Shown here piece by piece: positions 1-5,056 of a DNA stretch of 5,443 nt. Position numbers and translations under genes: made by a program. This stretch comes from Ignavibacteria bacterium. GTDB taxonomy: Bacteria > Bacteroidota > Ignavibacteria > Ignavibacteriales > Ignavibacteriaceae. The stretch is taken from positions 1 through 5,443 of the forward strand of contig JAUSIA010000327.1 of NCBI GenBank assembly GCA_030648225.1, written 5' to 3'. Every line of letters begins with the position of its first letter. The first letter of the stretch is position 1. The notes under the pieces were generated by a model. It was not told the origin of the DNA, did no database searches, and was given only the letters and a program-made list of their open reading frames with translations.

Positions 1-970
1 TAACAAGCACAAACTCTGTTGCTTTTGTATTTCCTTTATAAGCATAAAGAGGTTCAGTTATTTTTCCTGCAGCAGAATCAATAAAATGGAAATTATCTTT
101 AATAATAATTGTTGAGTCAAATTCTTCATTCAGGTTTACAAGAACATGATATTCATCAGTCATTATTGCACTAATCAATCTCGGACTTGTTGTATCAGCA
201 GAAGTAAGAAAGAAATCCAATCCTGAAAAAAGTGTATCATCAGGTGCAAGAAAAATATCCGTAAAAGGGATCCCAATTCTATCTTGTTCTGGCTGGAAGA
301 GAAGATCTCTGTACTCATCCTGCACAGCAAAAATTCTGTATTTACCAGAAGCCAAACCCATAAGTTTATATTCCCCTTTCTTTCCTGCCTGGGAAATATA
401 ATCCGGTTTGTAAGCGAGAAGATTTGAAATTGTATCGTTAATTTTATCCCGAAAGCCGGGATCGTTCCGATAAGCAAATATCATTACATCTTCGGCTTTT
501 GAATCATAAACTTTTCCGGTTACTATTCTTCTGTCAATTTCGTTTCCAGTAGAAAAAGTAAGCGTGTAAGCTTCAGCCATTCTGTTTTTATTGTTGTAGT
601 CTGCTGCATCTGTTCCAATAGTAATAACATAGGTTGCATTAATTTTAAGCTCATCAGGAAAATAAACCCGCAGATATTTTCCGCTCCAGTCATATTCAAT
701 TTCTCCCTCAATAGCAGGAGAAATAAAAATTGCATCCTGCACAGATCTTTTATCCACATATTCCGAAAAGCCGATCTCAAAATAATCTTGATCGTAATTT
801 GTTGTTCCGTCTGTAGGAAAGACTTCAATTATCTCCGGAGGAATAGTATCAACATCTCCACCGCCTGGCGGAAGCTGGTTAGCACAGGTTGAGAGTAGGA
901 AGGAAGTTAAAAGGAGAATAAAATTTTTTCTTCTATTATTATATGGAATACTATTATAATTAATGATCAT
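1..970 (-). CDS. Ig-like domain (Big_5 type) lipoprotein, N-terminal part, cut by left edge
   Basis: An open frame of 323 codons runs from an ATG at 970 to the left edge without a stop, so the C-terminus lies outside the window. Residues 1-28 form a long, basic N-region (RRK at 13-15) and a hydrophobic stretch (FILLLTSFLLST) before Cys29, the likely lipidated residue. Thr at -1 makes the lipobox (LSTC) atypical. A Gly/Pro-rich linker and DTIPPEI (41-47) lead into an Ig-like domain at about 43-142 (VFPTDGTTN, IGFSEYVD, YVITIGTDAAD). A second beta-rich module at about 148-255 has GEYKLMGLASGKYRIFAVQDE, typical of the carboxypeptidase-regulatory-like repeats that follow in this family. A third Ig-like start (TSPRLISAIMTDEYHVLVNL) begins near 261. 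The order Cys-Gly-rich-DTxPP-Big_5 is characteristic of Bacteroidetes surface lipoproteins annotated only as Ig-like domain proteins. The location is probably the outer membrane or periplasm, and no molecular function is established. A weak AGG lies about 18 nt upstream of the ATG, so there is no clear RBS. The gene follows the DUF559/repeat element. Confidence 0.87.
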   Translation of the reverse strand, partial: MIINYNSIPYNNRRKNFILLLTSFLLSTCANQLPPGGGDVDTIPPEIIEVFPTDGTTNYDQDYFEIGFSEYVDKRSVQDAIFISPAIEGEIEYDWSGKYLRVYFPDELKINATYVITIGTDAADYNNKNRMAEAYTLTFSTGNEIDRRIVTGKVYDSKAEDVMIFAYRNDPGFRDKINDTISNLLAYKPDYISQAGKKGEYKLMGLASGKYRIFAVQDEYRDLLFQPEQDRIGIPFTDIFLAPDDTLFSGLDFFLTSADTTSPRLISAIMTDEYHVLVNLNEEFDSTIIIKDNFHFIDSAAGKITEPLYAYKGNTKATEFVLV

Positions 971-986
971 TGTTATTATTCTTTTT

Positions 987-1073
987 GACCTCACCCCTAA
1001 CCCTTCTCCTTATGAAGGAGAGGGGAATTTTTAAAAGTCCTCTCCTTGATAAGGAGAGGATTTAGGTGAGGTC
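987..1073. repeat. Nested palindromic repeat, copy 1 (intact)
   Basis: This 87-bp unit has perfect 9-bp inverted ends, GACCTCACC (987-995) and GGTGAGGTC (1065-1073). Inside are two tandem hairpins. Hairpin A at 1001-1025 has an 11-bp stem with one T-G pair around the loop ATG. Hairpin B at 1038-1060 is a perfect 10-bp stem (TCCTCTCCTT with AAGGAGAGGA) around the loop GAT. An AATTTTTAAAA linker joins them. The fold is Y-shaped on either strand. The G at 1073 is also the last base of the TAG stop of the DUF559 pseudogene. Each hairpin is followed by a short T run (hairpin A on the plus strand, hairpin B on the minus strand), so the unit could act as a bidirectional terminator; that is inference. 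Confidence 0.88.
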
Positions 1074-1436
1074 TATTTTAGTAAGGTTACATTTTTCTTA
1101 ATTAATTCTAAAGCCCTTTCAATATCATTTATAACCATTTCATTTTTTATTCTTAATATTCTGATCCCAAAACCACTTAAAAAACCTTCCCTATTTTCAT
1201 CGTGATTTTTAACATTCTTATCGAAATGAATTGCTCCATCTAATTCAATTGCAAACTTTAACTCGGAACAATAAAAATCAGCAACAAAATGATCTACGCT
1301 ATACTGTCTTTTGAATTTTAACCCTAATATTTTCTTATCTCAAATACTCCCATAAGATTTCTTCTGCTTTAGTAGAATTCATCCTGAGTTTTTTTCTGTT
1401 ACTCTTTTCAGATGATTTATTATAATGGATAGTCAT
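1073..1436 (-). pseudogene. Frameshifted DUF559 (Vsr-like endonuclease domain) gene
   Basis: The frame opens at ATG 1434-1436 and encodes 33 residues ending in NSTKAEEILWEYLR, the usual N-terminal DUF559 helix. It then meets TAA at 1335-1337. Homology continues in another frame from 1336 (KKILGLKFKRQYSVDHFVADF, then YC, FAIELDGAIHFD and GFLSGFGIRILRIKNE) for 87 residues to a TAG at 1073-1075. The usual family text at the break is LRNKK, so a 2-bp loss (AGA-AAT-AAG to AGATAAG) is the simplest explanation; a 1-bp gain is the alternative. The repaired protein would be about 121 residues, a normal length for the family, and the DFYC and ELDG..H core residues of this restriction-endonuclease-like fold remain. 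The second half shows no further damage, so the lesion is recent, a sequencing error, or a recoding site. The gene sits exactly between two copies of a palindromic repeat. Family assignment is from recognised motifs; the function of DUF559 proteins is poorly known. Confidence 0.85.
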
Positions 1437-1472
1437 TTTATAACTATTAGTAATGAATTAATACTGTTTTCT

Positions 1473-1553
1473 ACCTCACCCTACCCTCTCTTATAAAGGA
1501 GAAGAGAATTTTTAAAAGTCCTCTCTTAATAAGGAGAGGATTTAGGTGAGGTC
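1473..1553. repeat. Nested palindromic repeat, copy 2 (partly decayed)
   Basis: This copy lies in the same orientation as the one at 987-1073. Aligned by eye, the two differ by about five substitutions and five single-base gaps, while the last 25 bases (1529-1553) are identical. The outer ends ACCTCACC and GGTGAGGT still pair. The hairpins are weakened: the left arm of hairpin B (1519-1527) has lost one C, leaving a bulged G opposite, and hairpin A (1484-1506) has lost a C and carries A in place of G at several stem positions. It begins 4 nt after the mltG stop codon on the transcript. Hairpin B followed by CTTTTAAAAATT on the minus strand could end the aroQ-mltG transcript (inference). Confidence 0.85.
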
Positions 1554-1557
1554 TGTT

Positions 1558-2589
1558 TTATTTACTCTGAGATTTCAGCCATCTCCTGTATTCATTTACT
1601 TTTTTTAGATGTTCTTTATATGAACTCGAAAATTTATGTCCTTTTTTACCATCAGCAACAAAAAAAAGATAATTATGATTTTCCGGATATAATGCTGCTA
1701 AAATAGCATCTTTGCCGGAATTATTTATTGGTCCGGGAGGGAGTCCGGTATATTTATAAGTGTTGTAATGAGAATTTAAAAGAAGATCTTTATGCAGTAA
1801 CCTTCTCCATCCGCCTTTTAAAATGTATTGTACTGTCGGATCAGCCTGAAGCTTCATTCCAATTCTTAACCTGTTATGATATACTCCTGATATTTTTGGC
1901 ATCTCTTCCGGAAGATTTGTTTCTCCTTTTATAATTGATGCCAGAGTTAAAATCTGGTGTGTAGTGAAGTCAAGAGCAGCTGCTCTTGCTTTCAGAGTGT
2001 CATTCATAAACTTCTGAAAGTTATTAAACATTTTTAAGATAACTTCCCTTGCAGGACTCTTTTCATAAATTTCATAAGTTCCGGTAAGCATGTAACCCTC
2101 AAGAGAAGATTTATTAATTCCAAGAGAATCAATAAAATGTTTATTGAAAGCAAGTTTAACAAAATCCGTTGAATCAATAAGTGCATCTCTCTTTAATACA
2201 TAAGCCATCCAGCCAATTGACAATCCATCTCTTATGCTGACGGTTCGCATAAACTCAGCATCACCATAAATAAAAAGATTAAGAAGATCGAGATAACTTA
2301 AGCCATTGTGAATATGGTATCTTGCCGCCCTTATTTTTTTTCCGGCGCCATAAATAAAACCGGCAATCCTAATATCAACCTTACTGGGAATTATTCCTTC
2401 ACCATAAAGCCTGTCAACTACATCATTAAAAGTTTCACCTTTGGCAATTTCAAATTGCTTTGGTGATTTGCCTTCATAATAATTTGATGTAAAGAAAGTA
2501 AAATAAAAGTATGCAGCAATACCCAGGAAAAAAATTATTACAGCAATAAATTCTTTACGGGATAGTAATTTTTTAAATCTAACTTTCAT
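1558..2589 (-). CDS. mltG: Endolytic murein transglycosylase MltG (YceG-like)
   Basis: MltG is an inner-membrane lytic transglycosylase that cleaves inside nascent glycan strands and is thought to set strand length during peptidoglycan synthesis. The 343 residues match the family (about 340 in E. coli). Residues 1-12 are basic and cytoplasmic, 13-33 form a single transmembrane helix, and about 43-115 form the LysM-like subdomain. The catalytic YceG domain follows: LEGYMLTGTYEI at 163-174, ILTLASIIKGET at 213-224, YHNRLRIGMKLQADPTVQYIL at 237-257, YTGLPPGPINNSG at 280-292 and NYLFFVADGKKGHKF at 306-320. Glu223 aligns with the catalytic Glu218 of E. coli as I recall that protein. The nearby first Glu of the usual EKET is replaced (KGET), and the common PDTY is TGTY. 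The ATG at 2587-2589 overlaps the chorismate mutase stop as ATGA, implying translational coupling. The stop is followed after 4 nt by a palindromic repeat. Confidence 0.96.
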   Translation of the reverse strand: MKVRFKKLLSRKEFIAVIIFFLGIAAYFYFTFFTSNYYEGKSPKQFEIAKGETFNDVVDRLYGEGIIPSKVDIRIAGFIYGAGKKIRAARYHIHNGLSYLDLLNLFIYGDAEFMRTVSIRDGLSIGWMAYVLKRDALIDSTDFVKLAFNKHFIDSLGINKSSLEGYMLTGTYEIYEKSPAREVILKMFNNFQKFMNDTLKARAAALDFTTHQILTLASIIKGETNLPEEMPKISGVYHNRLRIGMKLQADPTVQYILKGGWRRLLHKDLLLNSHYNTYKYTGLPPGPINNSGKDAILAALYPENHNYLFFVADGKKGHKFSSSYKEHLKKVNEYRRWLKSQSK

Positions 2590-2945
2590 TTTCTTTGTGA
2601 CCTGGAAATTTTTTCTTTCTTTCCTTCCACTTTTTGTATTGCTCTTGATTCATCAATTATTCTCTCGTAAATCCTTTGTAATGCTGATTTGGTTAATGGT
2701 TCTTCAAGGTAAGAATTAATTTTTTCAGAGATTTCTTTTTCTCTTTCAGGAGAATAAGAAGGCAGCCCAAGTTCACCTTTTACTCTTCCGATGTAAACAG
2801 CAAATAGAGTTCTTTTATTAATAAGCTGCACAATAGATTTATCTAGCTTATCTATTTCATCTCTAAGATCATAAAGTAATTTTTCAGCTTCCTGCTTAGT
2901 AAGCGAACTCAATCCATCTTCAAGAATTTTATCAAGGTTATCCAT
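2586..2945 (-). CDS. aroQ: Monofunctional chorismate mutase, AroQ (type II) class
   Basis: The protein catalyses chorismate to prephenate in the cytoplasm, the first committed step of phenylalanine and tyrosine synthesis. Its 119 residues are an all-helical AroQ domain (about 22-104) with a short N-terminal extension and a basic Lys/Arg-rich tail. Aligned by eye with the E. coli P-protein domain, the active-site residues are present: Arg28 (LRDEIDKLD), Arg45 (INKRTLFAVYIGRVK), Lys56, Glu67 (SPEREKEI) and Gln104 (IIDESRAIQ). Family enzymes work as interlocked dimers in which Arg45 would come from the partner chain. The ATG at 2943-2945 has no clear Shine-Dalgarno sequence. The gene is separate from pheA, which lies upstream in the same cluster and supplies the dehydratase step, so the bifunctional P-protein is split here. 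The stop overlaps the mltG start by 4 nt. No ACT domain is attached, so feedback control would lie on PheA. Confidence 0.93.
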   Translation of the reverse strand: MDNLDKILEDGLSSLTKQEAEKLLYDLRDEIDKLDKSIVQLINKRTLFAVYIGRVKGELGLPSYSPEREKEISEKINSYLEEPLTKSALQRIYERIIDESRAIQKVEGKKEKISRSQRK

Positions 2946-2959
2946 TTATCAAAGATAAA
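2945..2959. promoter_or_regulatory. Short palindrome at the chorismate mutase start, possible -7 element
   Basis: TTTATC and GATAAA form a 6-bp inverted repeat around a 3-nt centre, ending on the first base of the aroQ start codon. On the minus strand the centre reads TATCTTTG, which fits the Bacteroidetes sigma -7 consensus TAnnTTTG. No matching -33 TTTG is evident at the right distance, and a start site 7 nt downstream would give a nearly leaderless mRNA. The call is weak in an AT-rich gap. Confidence 0.22.
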
Positions 2960-3001
2960 TAATTTTTGAATTGAGTGTAATATCAGGAATAATCCTTACA
3001 T

Positions 3002-3065
3002 GTCATCCTGAGCGAAGTCAAAAGATGATACTCGATAGTCATAGTTCGACTCCGCTCACTATGAC
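3002..3065. repeat. 64-bp imperfect palindrome of the TCATCCTGAGCGAAGTC type
   Basis: Arm 1, GTCATCCTGAGCGAAGTC (3002-3019), and arm 2, GACTCCGCTCACTATGAC (3048-3065), are inverted copies matching at 15 of 18 positions across a 28-nt spacer. An alternative local hairpin pairs AGTCATAG (3037-3044) with CTATGACT (3059-3066), 8 bp perfect with a 14-nt loop. The GC-rich core contrasts with its AT-rich surroundings. The sequence resembles a dispersed intergenic repeat I remember from Bacteroidota and related genomes. It begins 20 nt past the tsaD stop codon on the transcript and may stabilise or end that transcript (inference). Confidence 0.75.
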
Positions 3066-3085
3066 TGCAAAGCAGAATTTGAACT

Positions 3086-4096
3086 TTATTTAAAATCCTC
3101 AAACCTGAAGCTTGGGTATGGAGGGTAATCTAATCCGAATCTTTTTCCGGAATCATAAAGTGTCTTTCCTCTGAAAGCAATCATTGCAGCATTATCTCCG
3201 CAGTATTGAAGATCAGGAATAACAAGTTTCTTTTGATATTTATATGAAAGGTCTGTGAATGCTTCGCGAAGCTTTTTATTTGCAGCAACACCACCAACAA
3301 GAGACAGAGAATTTATATTATAATTCTCAATTGCTTTTTTAGTTTTTTGAGTTAAAGCTTTAACAACTGCCTTCTGAAATGAGGCAGCTATATCATATAA
3401 ATTCTGTTGAGTCAGCTTTGTTTCGTTAGGATAATTTTTTTGGATATATCTTAATACTGCTGTCTTCAATCCGCTGAAAGAAAAATCATAACCTTTTGTT
3501 TCAGCAACCGGGAAATCAATTTTATTCTCATCTCCTAATTCTGCATTCTTTTGTATTTGCGGTCCGCCGGGATAGAGAAACCCAAGCATCTTGGAGACTT
3601 TATCAAAAGCTTCACCTGCAGCATCATCTACAGTTGTGCCGAGCACTTTCATCTCTGTAAAACTTTTTACAAGAACAAGAATTGTATGTCCACCTGAAAC
3701 AACCAGAGTTAAATAAGGAAATTCAGGTTTATCTTCCATTAAGAAACCTGAATAAATATGTCCTTCAATATGATCAACAGGAACAAAAGGTTTATTTAAA
3801 GAATATGATAATCCTTTTGCAAAAGTTAAACCTACCAGCAAAGCACCGATTAATCCGGGCCCGGCAGTTGAACAGATAAGATCAATATCTTTCAATTCAA
3901 GATTGGATTTCTTAAGTGCATCTTTAACTAAAGGAATAATTATCTGAAGATGTGCCCTGCTTGAAAGCTCTGGTACCACACCACCATACTTTGCATGAAA
4001 ATCCTGCGAGGAAATTAAATTTGCAGTTAACTTATCATCTGAATTAATTGCAACAGAAGTTTCGTCACAGGAGCTTTCTATACCTAAGATTTTCAT
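3086..4096 (-). CDS. tsaD: tRNA N6-adenosine threonylcarbamoyltransferase TsaD
   Basis: TsaD (Kae1/YgjD) transfers the threonylcarbamoyl group from threonylcarbamoyl-AMP to A37 of tRNAs reading ANN codons, making t6A, with TsaB and TsaE as bacterial partners. It is cytoplasmic. The 336 residues match the family length. Visible motifs, in order, are ILGIESSCDETSVA (3-16), GGVVPELSSRAH (38-49), TAGPGLIGALLVG (77-89), DHIEGHIYSGF (108-118) with metal ligands His109 and His113, VVSGGHT (132-138), DDAAGEAFDKVSKMLG (157-172), SFSGLKTAV (206-214), VGGVAANKKLR (267-277) and YCGDNAAMIA (298-307) with Asp301 as the third metal ligand. All core residues are intact. The ATG at 4094-4096 overlaps the proline dehydrogenase TAA by one base (TAATG), so translation is probably coupled; no strong Shine-Dalgarno sequence precedes it. 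TsaB and TsaE are not in the window. Confidence 0.98.
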   Translation of the reverse strand: MKILGIESSCDETSVAINSDDKLTANLISSQDFHAKYGGVVPELSSRAHLQIIIPLVKDALKKSNLELKDIDLICSTAGPGLIGALLVGLTFAKGLSYSLNKPFVPVDHIEGHIYSGFLMEDKPEFPYLTLVVSGGHTILVLVKSFTEMKVLGTTVDDAAGEAFDKVSKMLGFLYPGGPQIQKNAELGDENKIDFPVAETKGYDFSFSGLKTAVLRYIQKNYPNETKLTQQNLYDIAASFQKAVVKALTQKTKKAIENYNINSLSLVGGVAANKKLREAFTDLSYKYQKKLVIPDLQYCGDNAAMIAFRGKTLYDSGKRFGLDYPPYPSFRFEDFK

Positions 4097-4995
4097 TACT
4101 TAAACTTTAAAATATTTTTAACTATATGCCCCGCAATCTGAGGGTTTTCCTGCAACCTTCTTATTGAATATTTATACCAGTCTTTTCCAAATGGCACATA
4201 AACCCGAATCTTATAACCATCGGCATTTATCTTATCTCTTAAATCTTCTCTTACACCAAGCAGCATCTGGAATTCAAACTTATCTTTGTGAATGTGAAGT
4301 TCTTTAATCAATCTGTATGCTTCATTAATTAAATATTCATCGTGAGTTGCAATACCCACATAATTACCTTTCTTTAATATCTCTTCAAGTATCTTAACAT
4401 AATTATCTCTAATTTTTTGTCTATCCTTGTATGCAATCTCAGAAGGTTCAATATAAATCCCTTTGCAAAGCCTGTAGTTTGCATTCAATCTATTAAGATC
4501 AGTAACATCATTATAACTTCTCTTAAGATATGCCTGAATAACAATTCCAACATTATTAAACTTTTCTCTGAGCCTTTTGTACAATCTAAGAGTAGAATCA
4601 GTATGCGGCGAATCTTCCATATCTATTCTAAGGAAGTTATTCATATCTTTTGCTTTCTCAACAAGTTCTGATACCTGCTGGTAAGCAAAATCTTCATCCA
4701 AACCTAAACCCATCTGTGTCGGTTTGATTGAAAGGTTTACCATAAGGTTATTATCTTTTATCGCATCAAGGACTTCAAGACATTTGCTTTTGTCTTCTAA
4801 AGCTTCATCTTTGTTTTTAATTGCTTCACCAAGAACATCAATGGTTACATAGATTCCTTTTTCATTTAAAGATTTTACAAGATTAACTGCATCTTCAAGA
4901 TTTTCTCCGGCAATATATCTTTTGGAGAAGATCCAGACGATTGAATTAGGAATTAGTTTTACAAGGGAGACGATAAGCTTATTTAAGAAGAGCAA
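4096..4995 (-). CDS. Proline dehydrogenase, monofunctional FAD enzyme
   Basis: The enzyme oxidises L-proline to delta-1-pyrroline-5-carboxylate with FAD, passing electrons to quinones; it is usually peripheral to the membrane. The 299 residues fit the short monofunctional class (PutB/PRODH of Bacillus and Deinococcus type) rather than bifunctional PutA. No DNA-binding or P5C dehydrogenase domain is present. Barrel motifs in order are GIYVTIDVLGE (47-57), VNLSIKPTQMGL (86-97), RIDMED (123-128), QAYLKR (154-159), RLCKGIYIEP (175-184), ATHDEYL (216-222), FEFQMLLGV (240-248), VYVPFGKDWY (265-274) and the YxxRRxxE substrate motif (Tyr276, Arg279, Arg280, Glu283). The start is TTG at 4993-4995: an in-frame TGA lies at 5014-5016, no ATG occurs between, and GGAG sits 7 nt upstream. 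The N-terminus then matches the usual hydrophobic helix before RYIAGE. The partner P5C dehydrogenase is not in the window. A hairpin covering the RBS suggests translational control. Confidence 0.95.
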   Translation of the reverse strand: MLFLNKLIVSLVKLIPNSIVWIFSKRYIAGENLEDAVNLVKSLNEKGIYVTIDVLGEAIKNKDEALEDKSKCLEVLDAIKDNNLMVNLSIKPTQMGLGLDEDFAYQQVSELVEKAKDMNNFLRIDMEDSPHTDSTLRLYKRLREKFNNVGIVIQAYLKRSYNDVTDLNRLNANYRLCKGIYIEPSEIAYKDRQKIRDNYVKILEEILKKGNYVGIATHDEYLINEAYRLIKELHIHKDKFEFQMLLGVREDLRDKINADGYKIRVYVPFGKDWYKYSIRRLQENPQIAGHIVKNILKFK

Positions 4996-5000
4996 GATAA

Positions 5001-5056
5001 AACTCCGTTTAAATCAATGCTCAAATTTAATGGTTTTAATTAATAAAACGGAATTC
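5001..5056 (-). promoter_or_regulatory. Predicted hairpin covering the proline dehydrogenase ribosome binding site
   Basis: In the minus-strand RNA, AAUUCCGUUU (5055 down to 5046) can pair along all 10 positions, with one G-U, with AAACGGAGUU (5010 down to 5001). A further G-U at 5056/5000 is possible. The loop of about 35 nt is AT-rich. The distal arm contains the GGAG Shine-Dalgarno sequence, and the proximal arm overlaps the end of pheA, including part of its TGA stop (5055-5057). Ribosomes finishing pheA would therefore open the stem. The pairing is visible in the sequence; the regulatory role is inference. Only four T residues follow, so it is a poor intrinsic terminator. Confidence 0.45.
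5003..5006 (-). promoter_or_regulatory. Shine-Dalgarno GGAG for the TTG-started proline dehydrogenase
   Basis: GGAG (within CGGAG) lies 7 nt before TTG 4993-4995 and is the clearest Shine-Dalgarno sequence among the starts visible here. It decides the start, because no ATG lies between the in-frame upstream TGA and the TTG. Confidence 0.7.

Larger units (their letters stand above)
987..1553. mobile_element. Putative small composite element: repeat - DUF559 pseudogene - repeat
   Basis: Two same-orientation copies of a nested palindrome bracket one degenerate DUF559 gene, giving a 567-bp unit that fills the whole gap between mltG and the lipoprotein gene. The stretch of about 590 bases between those genes contains nothing else that I can recognise. 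There is no transposase, no clear target-site duplication and no insertion-sequence signature, so mobility is inferred only from the arrangement. Alternatives are two independent insertions of a REP/MITE-like repeat next to stop codons, or a repeat that spreads with its cognate DUF559 protein. Confidence 0.45.

Noticed and set aside
175..828. Two minus-strand open frames of about 100 codons at 175-477 and 523-828
   Set aside because: They overlap the lipoprotein frame in another phase, have low-complexity hydrophobic or Leu-rich translations, and match no family.
1372..1390. TCATCCTGAG near 1380, resembling the start of the repeat at 3002
   Set aside because: It lies inside the DUF559 coding text (KKLRMN), the following bases do not match GCGAAGTC, and there is no inverted partner.
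987..1553. CRISPR array or insertion sequence
   Set aside because: Only two long repeat copies occur, separated by a coding remnant rather than short unique spacers, and no transposase is present.
2945..2959. TTTATC/GATAAA as a firm operator or promoter for aroQ
   Set aside because: A 6-bp AT-rich inverted repeat is likely by chance in such a gap and there is no -33 partner, so it is listed only at low confidence.
1728..4671. Short plus-strand frames at 1728-1934, 3682-3879 and 4417-4671
   Set aside because: Each lies wholly inside a well-supported minus-strand gene (mltG, tsaD, proline dehydrogenase) and has no recognisable motif.
5001..5056. Intrinsic terminator of pheA
   Set aside because: The loop is about 35 nt, the stem has many A-U pairs and only four T residues follow, so an RBS-covering hairpin is the better reading.
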